A DNA stretch of 64,000 nt from Gallaecimonas mangrovi (GTDB taxonomy: Bacteria; Pseudomonadota; Gammaproteobacteria; Enterobacterales; Gallaecimonadaceae): the NCBI RefSeq assembly GCF_003367375.1, contig NZ_CP031416.1, positions 2,611,501 to 2,675,500 on the forward strand, read 5' to 3'. A program made the translations under genes and the position numbers. The notes beneath the pieces were generated by a model, which did no database searches, was not told the origin of the DNA, and worked only from the letters and a program-made list of their open reading frames with translations. Shown one piece after another: positions 9,536 to 17,509 of the stretch; within the stretch, counting starts at the first letter, position 1, and every line of letters starts with the position of its first letter.

Positions 9536-11654
9536 TGTGCTTTTCCCGCCAGCTATCGTAGTCCAGCAAATCCAGTTGCTGGTAATGGGCTTGATAGTGC
9601 TCGGGAATAGCGTCAATAAAGTCGCGATAAATGATTAAGCCATCGTTGAACCAGCCAATGGCCGTTTCTTCTTTGACCGAGCTAAACAGCAACCTGACCA
9701 AAAGCGATTGGAAATAGAGCAAGCTGCCTTCAAAAATAGAATAAATTTGCGGTCTGCCGGCGCGAAATTCATCACGAAGGGTTTCCATCATTTCTTCCAT
9801 CAGCGCCTTGGCAGCCATTCGATCAGTCACTGGCGTTGCTAATAACGTCAGCATTTTTTGGCAAACCGCATTCACTAATTGCGGGCTTAATATTTGCCAG
9901 TATTGCTGCTGTTGCTCATGGGTAATACAAGCATCGACTTTTTCAGTAAGAATTTGTTCAATCAATGCCTGTTTATCTAAGCTGCCATCCAATGCAATTT
10001 GTTCTATATGGCAAGGTTGGGTGCCTTTAATTGCCACCCCGTCGTTGCAATTATAACAATTGATGTGGGGATGCTTATTCAGCAGCCGCTCGATGTTGAC
10101 GCGAGATAAATTAAAAAAGGAATTGGTAATAATCTCGCCGCCAAAGTTGCCGGGTACCACATGGTCGTCGGTTTTCTTGAAAAAGTTAACGTCCTTACCA
10201 TCCTTGTCGTAATACATGCTTTGCACAGAATGGTGATGGCCTTCCGGGCGGTACCCGAGATCGACACCCAATAAAATAATGTTTTTAAAGCCCATGTGAA
10301 TTGCCGCATAGAGCGCGGTATTCGACACGGTGGGGTTAATATTGTTGGCGCTTTCGTGCGACTCTTTAAAACCGGCCATGGTTAACAGGGCAAAGCTGGA
10401 GGCTTCTCGGTCTTTAAGTAACTGAAATTTCGTAGTGAATTTATCGAAGACTTCCGGGTGTACCGAACCCGGTGCGATAAGCACCCTTTTGGCAACAAAG
10501 TCATCATCTTCGACTTTATCCAGCACACCAACCGTAATTTTGGTGCGTTCCTGCTCACAGTGAAAATCTGGCTCAATACCATAACGGTGTAATGAACGCA
10601 GCGCCGTGCCACAAGAAATAACAATGGCTTTACCTTGATTGGCTTTAATAAAGTCCGCTTGCTGATCTAACGACGGGCCATTGGCACAAATCAGCACTGG
10701 TACATCGTCAAACACCAACGGTTTATCGTTACGTAAAAAGCCCGCTTGGCTTTCTAGGTTTTTCCCCTGGTGGGCAATGGCTATCACCGCATCATCATAA
10801 AATCCCCAGCCATGAGTTAACTCATAAAAGCGGGTTTTATATTCTGCCAAAATCTTACTGACCTTCTCACTACCGTGGTGCACAAAACCATAAGCCCGCG
10901 ACACGTTATAAATACCAAAACGGGCACTTTGCGCCATGTAGGTATCAAAAAAGTCCGCTTCGTCGGTGCCAAGATTTAAATGGATGGTGTCACCACGTTG
11001 GTCAATGAGTGGCAATAATTGATGCCACGCGGTGGTAAATAAGCTGGAATAAAAGAGGTCTAGGTCAGGCTCAATCACATAAAGGTGGCGAATGCGGTGG
11101 TTATGAACGAGCTGCTCAAGATGAAAACCTAATCCAACACCAAAAACCAGCATCTCACCCAAAGAGTTGGGTAATACCTTGGTATCTAGGGTGTCAAGAC
11201 ATTGCTGGGAGTGGCGAATAAGCTGATTGAGATAATGCGAATGCAAAAAGCCTGCAGCGTTAGTTTCGTTTAACAATACCGCCCCATCGGTAAATTTGGG
11301 GTTCTGGCAAAAGCTCTGATATTGCAGCACGCTGGTGATATAAGGGGAGTAACTATAGAGGAACTTGCCCGTTTCAACATCACGGATATTAGGCTGTCCT
11401 TCCACCAAATCAATATGATAACGGCTTGGCTTGTAGTCCTTCATCACCGCATAAATATCGGGGAAGTAGAACTCAAATGCCTTCATGTTGGCCTGGTAAT
11501 GGGCAAGAAGGTAATCGTCATCAAAGCCGAACAGGTAAAACTTGTCGTTAAACGCCTGTACCTGTTCTAGAGCACGCTGCTCACTTTGAATCGCTTTGAC
11601 TCGGCTTTCCAGTGCTTGGATGTCATCTCCAAGCTCATCTATTAAATCCGTCAT
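9528..11654 (-). CDS. Motility accessory factor Maf, flagellin nonulosonate glycosyltransferase
   Basis: 708-residue Maf-family protein. An N-terminal Maf region (about 1-300) is followed by the DUF115/MptE-like core with PVLICANGPSLDQQADFI and ISCGTALRSLHRYGIEPDFHCEQE, and a long C-terminal helical region. Aeromonas caviae Maf1 of similar length transfers pseudaminic acid to flagellin Ser/Thr before export, in the cytoplasm. The gene follows fliT by 4 bp, so it is expressed with the flagellin chaperone operon. The substrate CMP-Pse is made by the convergent pse operon. The functional call combines family knowledge and context. Confidence 0.88.
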   Translation of the reverse strand: MTDLIDELGDDIQALESRVKAIQSEQRALEQVQAFNDKFYLFGFDDDYLLAHYQANMKAFEFYFPDIYAVMKDYKPSRYHIDLVEGQPNIRDVETGKFLYSYSPYITSVLQYQSFCQNPKFTDGAVLLNETNAAGFLHSHYLNQLIRHSQQCLDTLDTKVLPNSLGEMLVFGVGLGFHLEQLVHNHRIRHLYVIEPDLDLFYSSLFTTAWHQLLPLIDQRGDTIHLNLGTDEADFFDTYMAQSARFGIYNVSRAYGFVHHGSEKVSKILAEYKTRFYELTHGWGFYDDAVIAIAHQGKNLESQAGFLRNDKPLVFDDVPVLICANGPSLDQQADFIKANQGKAIVISCGTALRSLHRYGIEPDFHCEQERTKITVGVLDKVEDDDFVAKRVLIAPGSVHPEVFDKFTTKFQLLKDREASSFALLTMAGFKESHESANNINPTVSNTALYAAIHMGFKNIILLGVDLGYRPEGHHHSVQSMYYDKDGKDVNFFKKTDDHVVPGNFGGEIITNSFFNLSRVNIERLLNKHPHINCYNCNDGVAIKGTQPCHIEQIALDGSLDKQALIEQILTEKVDACITHEQQQQYWQILSPQLVNAVCQKMLTLLATPVTDRMAAKALMEEMMETLRDEFRAGRPQIYSIFEGSLLYFQSLLVRLLFSSVKEETAIGWFNDGLIIYRDFIDAIPEHYQAHYQQLDLLDYDSWREKHNG

Positions 11655-11658
11655 GCTG

Positions 11659-11973
11659 TTAGCCTTTGTTAGAGGCTACGCGATGATAGCGGTTCACCGC
11701 GTTGCTGGCCTTGTTTTGGGAAAGGCGCTGACGCGCCAAACGCTGACGTTCAACTTCCAGTTTATCAACCACAGGTGCATCATCGTTCAAGATCTGTCTT
11801 GCCACTTGGGCTACCACCGCTTCATTGCCGTCACGCAAAGCCATCATCGCTTCTAACAATTTCTGGCGGTTGTCGAGAGCTTGATTGAGCAAGGCCTGGT
11901 CTTCAGTTTCCTGAAGCCTCATCACCTCTTGATGCGCTGCAAGCACTTGCTTGCAGCAGTCCTGGAATGTCAT
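11659..11973 (-). CDS. fliT: FliT-like flagellar export chaperone
   Basis: 104 residues, predicted all helical, soluble and charged, without a signal peptide. The assignment to FliT rests mainly on position directly after fliS with a 4-bp ATGA overlap, plus size and helical character; sequence in this family is poorly conserved. FliT binds the cap protein FliD and, in enterics, FlhDC. In polar flagellates the latter role does not apply. It could equally be a related small accessory protein (FlaI/FlaJ-type in Vibrio). Confidence 0.65.
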   Translation of the reverse strand: MTFQDCCKQVLAAHQEVMRLQETEDQALLNQALDNRQKLLEAMMALRDGNEAVVAQVARQILNDDAPVVDKLEVERQRLARQRLSQNKASNAVNRYHRVASNKG

Positions 11974-12404
11974 GACGCGGGCCGGTTTGCATCCCGATGC
12001 TGGAGTTTGTCTAACCCTTCTTGTTTTTGCGGGTCAGGCATATCACGCCAAGCATCGCGCAAGGGCCTAAAAAGCTGCATCAGTTGCTCGAGCTTTTCAG
12101 TATCACGGCTCGCACTGGCATCCACCAGGCCTTCGGTCATCACATCGTAAAAGTCAGAAAAACGCTGCGAAACTTCCGGCTCAGAGTCTGTGTCCAGCAC
12201 CCCTTGCAAGCCGCTTATCAAGGCAATAGCTCTATTGATGGCATTGGATTTACCTTCAATGTCTTTGCGCTCGATACAACCTTTGGCAACAGCGATCTTT
12301 TCCAGAACGCCGTCCATCAACATCAAAATGATCTGGTGGGGATTGGCTTCCATCAGCCGAGCGTTCTTATCCGCTCCCTGATATTGCCGAAGATTCATTC
12401 GCAT
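11970..12404 (-). CDS. fliS: Flagellin export chaperone FliS
   Basis: 144 residues with the FliS core: the YQGADKNARLMEANPHQIILMLMDGVLEKIAVAKG stretch covers the first helices, and the second half contains the four-helix bundle residues around SDFYDVMTEGL. FliS holds the disordered C-terminus of flagellin in the cytoplasm and prevents premature polymerisation. The gene lies 40 bp after fliD and overlaps fliT by 4 bp. The RBS GGGGGACC supports the ATG used. Confidence 0.93.
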   Translation of the reverse strand: MRMNLRQYQGADKNARLMEANPHQIILMLMDGVLEKIAVAKGCIERKDIEGKSNAINRAIALISGLQGVLDTDSEPEVSQRFSDFYDVMTEGLVDASASRDTEKLEQLMQLFRPLRDAWRDMPDPQKQEGLDKLQHRDANRPAS

Positions 12405-12444
12405 GGTTGGTCCCCCTTTCGGTTAGGCAGTGGGCAACAACTAC

Positions 12445-13851
12445 TTATTCACTCGACGATGATGTGGGTAAGCCTTTCAGGGCATTGGTCAAGTAATTGC
12501 CGGTTTCTTTGTATTTGGCAACTATCTGATCCAGGCCATCAAATTTCTTACGCATCGTCGACTCATAGTTGCTGAGACGATTCTCTAAGTCCGAACGTTG
12601 CTTGGTGATATTCTTAAGCGTATCGTTCAGTGCCGTTTGGCGCTGAGAAATCGCACCATCTGAACCACTGTAAGTGTCAAGAATGCCATCAAGCTTAACG
12701 GCTAACCCATCGTCTCCTGCAAAAAGCTGACCAAGTTGCGAAATCTTATTGTTAATTGCATCTTCAAGACGCGCGTCACCACTGGGGCCACTACCGATAC
12801 CAAAGGAGGCAATGGACATTTTGCCCTGGTTATCGAAGGTAATACCGGCCCCGTAGAGGTTATCGATACCGCCCTGCCCTTTTAATGAGGCCACAGAGCC
12901 GGTCAGCAAGGTTTGAACCTGGCTTTTTAATGAGCGCACCAGCGGGTCAAAGGCCAAATCGCCGCCTTGAACAGCATCGTCACTGTCACCGCCACTGCCT
13001 GGCGCACCCAGGTCGTCTAATGAACTTTTTAAGGTGTTGTAGCCATCGACAAAGTCTTGGACCAGCTTTTTAATGCTGTCGGTATCGCGGCTGATATCTA
13101 AGGTGTTAGCACCGGTGGTAACAGACTTGGCTTCGATACTGACGCCAGCAATGGCCTTATCAAAGGTATTGGTGTCATTAGACACCGTAGCGCCGTCAAC
13201 GGTGATCACCGCATCTTGGGCTGCCTGCTGCACATTTAACCCAGTAGACAGCGCCGCCAATGAAGTGTCGCCGCTGTAGTTCACTGTCAAGTTATTGGCA
13301 GCGCCGGTAGTGCTGGAGGTCAGTGTCAGCTGCGAGCCAGCATCGGTGTTAACCACGTTAGCACTGACGCCCAGTTCACCACTGGCATCATTAATTTTTT
13401 GACGGATGTCATTGAGGGTGTCACCGGCATCAACGGTAACATCAACACTTTTATCACCAACGCTAAACGACAGTGTACCGGCACCAAAGGTAGAGCCAGA
13501 TGTCATCAGGTTGGATGCTAGACGGGTGCCTTTCGCCAGTTGCTGCACTTCAATTTGGAAGCTGCCGTTGCTGGCGTCGTCGGTATCAACGGTAAAGGCG
13601 TCGGTATCAGGGCCGGTAATATTCACCGAGCTTTGATCAAAAGATTTGGCATCGGCCAACTTTTTGACGATGGCCTGGAAGCTAGAAATGGCAGACTTGA
13701 GCTTGCCAATACCGGACAACTGGGTATTGGTGGTCTCTTCTTTCTTGTTAAGAATAGCCTCCTGAGGCGCTTTCTCAGCGTTGACATAGACTTTGATGAT
13801 ACTTTCAAGATCCAGTCCGGAACCGATGCCGGCATTTGTAATCGCTGCCAT
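12445..13851 (-). CDS. fliD: Flagellar filament cap protein FliD (HAP2)
   Basis: 468 residues. The N-terminal FliD domain starts with IGSGLDLESIIKVYVNAEKAP, and the C-terminal coiled-coil region has the QRQTALNDTLKNITKQRSDLENRLSNYESTMRKKFDGLDQIVAKYK pattern conserved in the family. FliD caps the filament tip and promotes flagellin folding as subunits emerge. No signal peptide, as expected for a type III flagellar export substrate. It sits 26 bp downstream of flaG. Confidence 0.95.
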   Translation of the reverse strand: MAAITNAGIGSGLDLESIIKVYVNAEKAPQEAILNKKEETTNTQLSGIGKLKSAISSFQAIVKKLADAKSFDQSSVNITGPDTDAFTVDTDDASNGSFQIEVQQLAKGTRLASNLMTSGSTFGAGTLSFSVGDKSVDVTVDAGDTLNDIRQKINDASGELGVSANVVNTDAGSQLTLTSSTTGAANNLTVNYSGDTSLAALSTGLNVQQAAQDAVITVDGATVSNDTNTFDKAIAGVSIEAKSVTTGANTLDISRDTDSIKKLVQDFVDGYNTLKSSLDDLGAPGSGGDSDDAVQGGDLAFDPLVRSLKSQVQTLLTGSVASLKGQGGIDNLYGAGITFDNQGKMSIASFGIGSGPSGDARLEDAINNKISQLGQLFAGDDGLAVKLDGILDTYSGSDGAISQRQTALNDTLKNITKQRSDLENRLSNYESTMRKKFDGLDQIVAKYKETGNYLTNALKGLPTSSSSE

Positions 13852-13877
13852 GTCTATGTCTCCTCTATCAGGATTGA

Positions 13878-14270
13878 TCAGACTTCTTTATCAAGAAATA
13901 TGCCGGTTTGCTGCTCCGTTGTATTTTTTAGTTCTTTGAGCCTTTCGGCGGTTTTTAACACTTCCTCAGCTGGGATCTGACGAATCACTTTGTCGGTATC
14001 AGAATCGATAACCTTGATCACCAGGCTGCCGGAATCTTCGTCCTCAGAGAAGGACAAATTATAGCCACGCATGCTGACATAGTCGGCAAGACTCTGCACA
14101 GCATCGGACAACTCTTGCCCCTTAACACCGGCTTTAGCCGCCGCCGCTTGTACGGAAGGCTCTTGGCTAAGCTTTTGTACCAGTGTTTTGGGTGACGATT
14201 CAGTGGCATTGACTTGGCTGGAAGCAAGACTAGTAGAAGCTGCTGTAAGCCCTTGTGTCATATTGCTCAT
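13878..14270 (-). CDS. flaG: FlaG family protein
   Basis: 130 residues. The C-terminal half is a FlaG domain (YNLSFSEDEDSGSLVIKVIDSDTDKVIRQIPAEEVLKTAERL); the N-terminal half is low complexity and Ser/Ala-rich. In Vibrio and Campylobacter FlaG limits filament length or affects filament form. It follows the flagellin gene after a strong terminator and begins the flaG-fliD-fliS-fliT-maf operon. No clear sigma-28 promoter is visible in the 81-bp gap, so expression may come from read-through or an element inside the flagellin gene. Confidence 0.92.
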   Translation of the reverse strand: MSNMTQGLTAASTSLASSQVNATESSPKTLVQKLSQEPSVQAAAAKAGVKGQELSDAVQSLADYVSMRGYNLSFSEDEDSGSLVIKVIDSDTDKVIRQIPAEEVLKTAERLKELKNTTEQQTGIFLDKEV

Positions 14271-14294
14271 TGCCTAACCCTCTGCAAGATACGC

Positions 14295-14326
14295 AAAAGG
14301 ATGGTGCCTGACTCAGACACCATCCT
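14295..14326 (-). terminator. Terminator after the downstream flagellin gene
   Basis: On the minus strand AGGATGGTG pairs with CACCATCCT, and the stem continues through CTGA/TCAG around a G, giving a 29-base hairpin followed by TTTT. It begins 25 bp after the flagellin stop and should separate flagellin mRNA from flaG-fliD. Confidence 0.8.
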
Positions 14327-14351
14327 GGCGTTTTCCTTCACCTACTTAAGC

Positions 14352-15182
14352 TTAACTGCCCAGTAAGGAAAGTGCGATACGCGGTTGCTGGTTAGCCTGG
14401 CTCAACATTGAGCTGGCAGCCTGCTGCAGTACGCTGTTACGGGCCAGAGTAGCAGTCTCAGCAGCGTAGTCGGCGTCGGTGATACGTGAACGAGATGCTG
14501 ACAAGTTCTGAGAAGTGTTCTCTTGCGACCGGATAACAGAGCTGAAACGGTTCTGTTTGGCACCCAGGTCAGCACGAGTGCTGTTTACTGTTTTCAGTGC
14601 GCTATCCAGAACACCGATCTGAGACTGTGCACCGTCAAAGCTGTCGATTTGAGCGGCAGTCCCCAGATTCAGGTCAGTACCGGAGGCGGCGAAGTTAGTG
14701 GAGATAACCACTGAAATCGTTTGGCCAGCGTTGGCACCGATCTGGAAGTTCTCACCGTAAGTACCGTCCAGCAGTTTAACACCGCCGAATTCAGTATCTT
14801 TAGAGATACGGGTCAATTCAGTTTTCAACTCGCCGTATTCTTTGTTCAGAGCGGTACGGTCATCGGTGCTGTTAGAACCGTTTGAAGACTGTACAGCCAG
14901 AGTACGCATACGTTGCAACAGGTTGGTATACTCGTCCAGTGCACCTTCAGCGGTTTGTGACAAAGAGATAGCGTCGTTGGCGTTACGTGCGCCCTGGTTC
15001 AGGCCGTTGATCTGTGCGGTCAAACGGCTAGAGATCTGCATACCGGCCGCGTCATCTTTGGCGCTGTTGATACGCTTACCAGAAGACAAGCGCTCGTAGC
15101 TGGTTTGCAGCTCGTTGGTGGAGCGAGACATAACGCGCTGAGAGTTCAGCGATGCAACGTTAGTGTTTACATACAGAGCCAT
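14352..15182 (-). CDS. Flagellin (sigma-28-type promoter)
   Basis: 276-residue flagellin with the conserved D0/D1 ends ([20 protein letters not shown] at the N-terminus; [26 protein letters not shown] at the C-terminus) and a short central region of about 60 residues, so the surface domain is minimal. It is about 88% identical by eye to the upstream flagellin; differences concentrate in the middle. Ser/Thr-rich central stretches ([21 protein letters not shown]) are plausible O-glycosylation sites for pseudaminic acid. A sigma-28-like promoter lies 81-107 bp upstream and a strong terminator follows. Confidence 0.95.
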   Translation of the reverse strand: MALYVNTNVASLNSQRVMSRSTNELQTSYERLSSGKRINSAKDDAAGMQISSRLTAQINGLNQGARNANDAISLSQTAEGALDEYTNLLQRMRTLAVQSSNGSNSTDDRTALNKEYGELKTELTRISKDTEFGGVKLLDGTYGENFQIGANAGQTISVVISTNFAASGTDLNLGTAAQIDSFDGAQSQIGVLDSALKTVNSTRADLGAKQNRFSSVIRSQENTSQNLSASRSRITDADYAAETATLARNSVLQQAASSMLSQANQQPRIALSLLGS

Positions 15183-15262
15183 GAGAAGTCTCCTAAGTGA
15201 TTAAGGCGTGGTGACTTGGCTAACCCCGGCTCACCGCTCGCCAAACATTTGGTTCACTTTCT

Positions 15263-15289
15263 GTATCGCCGTCTGCAGAAAAAACTTTT
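15263..15289 (-). promoter_or_regulatory. Sigma-28 (FliA) promoter of the downstream flagellin
   Basis: Minus-strand AAAAGTTT, an 11-base spacer and GGCGATAC match the FliA consensus TAAAGTTT-N11-GCCGATAA with most positions conserved and exact spacing. It lies between the two flagellin genes, downstream of the terminator of the first, so the second flagellin is an independent late transcript. Confidence 0.65.
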
Positions 15290-15322
15290 AGAACGTTTAG
15301 TTATAAGAAAATCAATTTAAAG

Positions 15323-15348
15323 AAAAACCGCCTCAAGGGCGGTTTTTT
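15323..15348 (-). terminator. Terminator after the upstream flagellin gene
   Basis: AACCGCC and GGCGGTT pair around a short loop, flanked by A-run and T-run on opposite sides, so it can work in either direction. It begins about 30 bp after the stop of the upstream flagellin. Confidence 0.75.
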
Positions 15349-15379
15349 CAATAGGTTACGTAGCAAGCAGTGGCAAAAA

Positions 15380-16210
15380 TTACCCTTTCAGCAACGATAA
15401 AGCGATCTGTGGCTGCTGATTTGCCTGGCTCAGCATGGAGCTGGCGGCCTGTTGCAGCACAGTGTTTCGGGCCAAAGTTGCTGTTTCTGCCGCGTAGTCA
15501 GCATCAGTGATCCGCGAACGAGAGGCGCTCAGGTTTTGCGCGGTATTGTTCTGGGAACGAATAACAGAGCTAAAACGGTTTTGCTTAGCACCCAAATCAG
15601 AGCGAGTTCCGTTGACCTTCTGCAGCGCAGAGTCCAACACCGCGATCTGTGACTGCGCACCATCAAAGGAGGTGATAGAGGCAGCAGACCCCAAGTTGAT
15701 GTCGGTACTGGATGCCGCGAAGTTGGTGCTGATGGAGACCGAAATCAACTGACCAGCATTGGCGCCAATCTGGAATTTCTCAGCATAAGAGCCATCAAGC
15801 AGCTTCACACCACCAAATTCGGTATCGCGGGAGATACGGCTTAATTCAGTTTTAAGCTCGCTGTATTCCTTATTAAGGGCACCGCGGTCATCTGAACTGT
15901 TAGAACCGTTGGAGGCCTGAACCGCCAAGGTACGCATCCGTTGCAACAGGTTGGTATATTCGTCCAAGGCGCCTTCAGCGGTTTGCGACAGTGAAATACC
16001 GTCGTTGGCGTTACGAGCGCCCTGGTTCAAACCATTGATCTGCGCCGTCAAACGGCTAGAGATCTGAAGACCGGCGGCGTCGTCTTTGGCGCTGTTAATA
16101 CGCTTACCAGAAGACAATCGCTCATAGCTGGTTTCCAGCTCATTAGTAGAACGTGACATGACTCGTTGCGAGTTCAGTGAGGCCACGTTTGTGTTCACAT
16201 AAAGTGCCAT
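15380..16210 (-). CDS. Flagellin (sigma-54 promoter)
   Basis: 276-residue flagellin, paralogue of its neighbour and identical in length, with conserved D0/D1 ends and a short middle. It has a near-perfect sigma-54 promoter 61-77 bp upstream, unlike the neighbour's sigma-28-like promoter. In Vibrio cholerae the single sigma-54/FlrC-dependent flagellin (FlaA) is the essential one and sigma-28 flagellins are auxiliary, so by analogy this copy may be the primary subunit. RBS GGAGAGG precedes the ATG. Confidence 0.95.
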   Translation of the reverse strand: MALYVNTNVASLNSQRVMSRSTNELETSYERLSSGKRINSAKDDAAGLQISSRLTAQINGLNQGARNANDGISLSQTAEGALDEYTNLLQRMRTLAVQASNGSNSSDDRGALNKEYSELKTELSRISRDTEFGGVKLLDGSYAEKFQIGANAGQLISVSISTNFAASSTDINLGSAASITSFDGAQSQIAVLDSALQKVNGTRSDLGAKQNRFSSVIRSQNNTAQNLSASRSRITDADYAAETATLARNTVLQQAASSMLSQANQQPQIALSLLKG

Positions 16211-16270
16211 GATCCTCTCCTTCTTATGAAGAATCTGTCAGCGCAACGAACTGCGCCACATTGACTATTA

Positions 16271-16287
16271 AGCAATTGGCGTGCCAA
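16271..16287 (-). promoter_or_regulatory. Sigma-54 promoter of the upstream flagellin
   Basis: Minus-strand TTGGCACGCCAATTGCT is an essentially perfect sigma-54 promoter (TGGCACG-N4-TTGCW, GG-N10-GC). It lies immediately upstream of the flagellin and directly abuts the flgL stop. The predicted start gives an untranslated leader of about 50 bases. Confidence 0.85.
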
Positions 16288-17505
16288 TTATTTTATGTAG
16301 TTAAATAAATTCAGTGAATTCACGGCCTGAAAGCCGGAATAAGAGGCCTGCATAACGGTTTGCTGCTGGGCCAGGCGCGACACCGATTCGCCAATATCCA
16401 CTTCGGCGATATCGGCCCGGTTTTTCTTGAGGATGATGTCCGAAGATGCCGAGGCATCTTGCAAGCTATCGACAACATTAACGCGGCCGCCAATCAAGGC
16501 CTGGCCACTGACCACACTGTTATAGGTTTGCTCGGCAATTTTTTGTACATACTCGGCATCCGCTTGCCGCTCGTCAGGTGTGCGGCTCGGATCCGTCAAT
16601 TGTCCGGCGTAGTCCGTCAAAACATTGAGTATGTTGTCGCGCTCAGGAGGATTGAGTGTGAAATCTGCAGAGGCTCCCGCCGCGCCACTAAAGCTGACGT
16701 TTAAGCCTTCGAAGTTAATGGGCTGGCCCTGCACATAATTGCCGGTGGCCAGCACATTGCCGCCACTGTCGGTCACTTGATAGGTATCAGGGGTGCCGGC
16801 CGCTGTAGAAACACTGAAGGTGTTGCTGGCCGCATTATTGGGATCGTAATTAGCACGGTAAAAGGCATCGAACTGCCCTTCATCGGCAATGGCGGTTTGT
16901 ACCGTACCGGTACCGCCGGTCAAGGTACTGCTTACCGACAACACCGGGTTAAGGTTGTCGAACAGGTCAAACCCTGGGAAGTTGGCATTCAAGGTGACTT
17001 GCTGACCCACCTGGATCATCTGCTTACCTTGGTCACCCTGGTAGACGTAACGGCCACCAATCACCTGATAAGGGGCGGTTTTACCTTCGTTCCCCGAAAA
17101 GATGTAATCGCTGTTGGAGTCTTGGGTATTCATGCCATCAAGTAATTGATCGCGAATACCAATCAGCTGCTCGGCAAGCGCTTTTCTGTCCCCTTCACCG
17201 TTCACACCATTATTGGCCTGAACCAGCAAGGTACGGGCCTTGGCCAGGGCATCGGTCATGCTGGACAGCGTGGTTTCGGCGATCCCCAAGCGTGATTTCA
17301 GATCGTTGCCGTTTTTGCGGAATTGATCGGAGATCCCAAGCTGCTCATCAAGGCGCAGCACGGTACCTGAACCAGTCGGGTCATCCGCTGGCTGCAAGAT
17401 TTTGTGCTGAGTGGCAACCTGGTCGCGCAGCTTAACCAAATCCCCCTGGGTGCCGAGGATGTTGTTCAAACCCGACTGAAAAATCATCTGGGTAGAAACA
17501 CGCAT
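16288..17505 (-). CDS. flgL: Hook-filament junction protein FlgL (HAP3)
   Basis: 405 residues with the flagellin-like ends of FlgL: RVSTQMIFQSGLNNILGTQGDLVKLRDQVATQHKILQPADDPTGS at the start and a C-terminal helix ending SGFQAVNSLNLFNYIK. It joins filament to FlgK at the hook end. It is last in the flgF-flgL run, 4 bp after flgK, with RBS AGGAG. No terminator is obvious before the flagellin promoter. Confidence 0.94.
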   Translation of the reverse strand: MRVSTQMIFQSGLNNILGTQGDLVKLRDQVATQHKILQPADDPTGSGTVLRLDEQLGISDQFRKNGNDLKSRLGIAETTLSSMTDALAKARTLLVQANNGVNGEGDRKALAEQLIGIRDQLLDGMNTQDSNSDYIFSGNEGKTAPYQVIGGRYVYQGDQGKQMIQVGQQVTLNANFPGFDLFDNLNPVLSVSSTLTGGTGTVQTAIADEGQFDAFYRANYDPNNAASNTFSVSTAAGTPDTYQVTDSGGNVLATGNYVQGQPINFEGLNVSFSGAAGASADFTLNPPERDNILNVLTDYAGQLTDPSRTPDERQADAEYVQKIAEQTYNSVVSGQALIGGRVNVVDSLQDASASSDIILKKNRADIAEVDIGESVSRLAQQQTVMQASYSGFQAVNSLNLFNYIK

Positions 17506-17509
17506 AACC

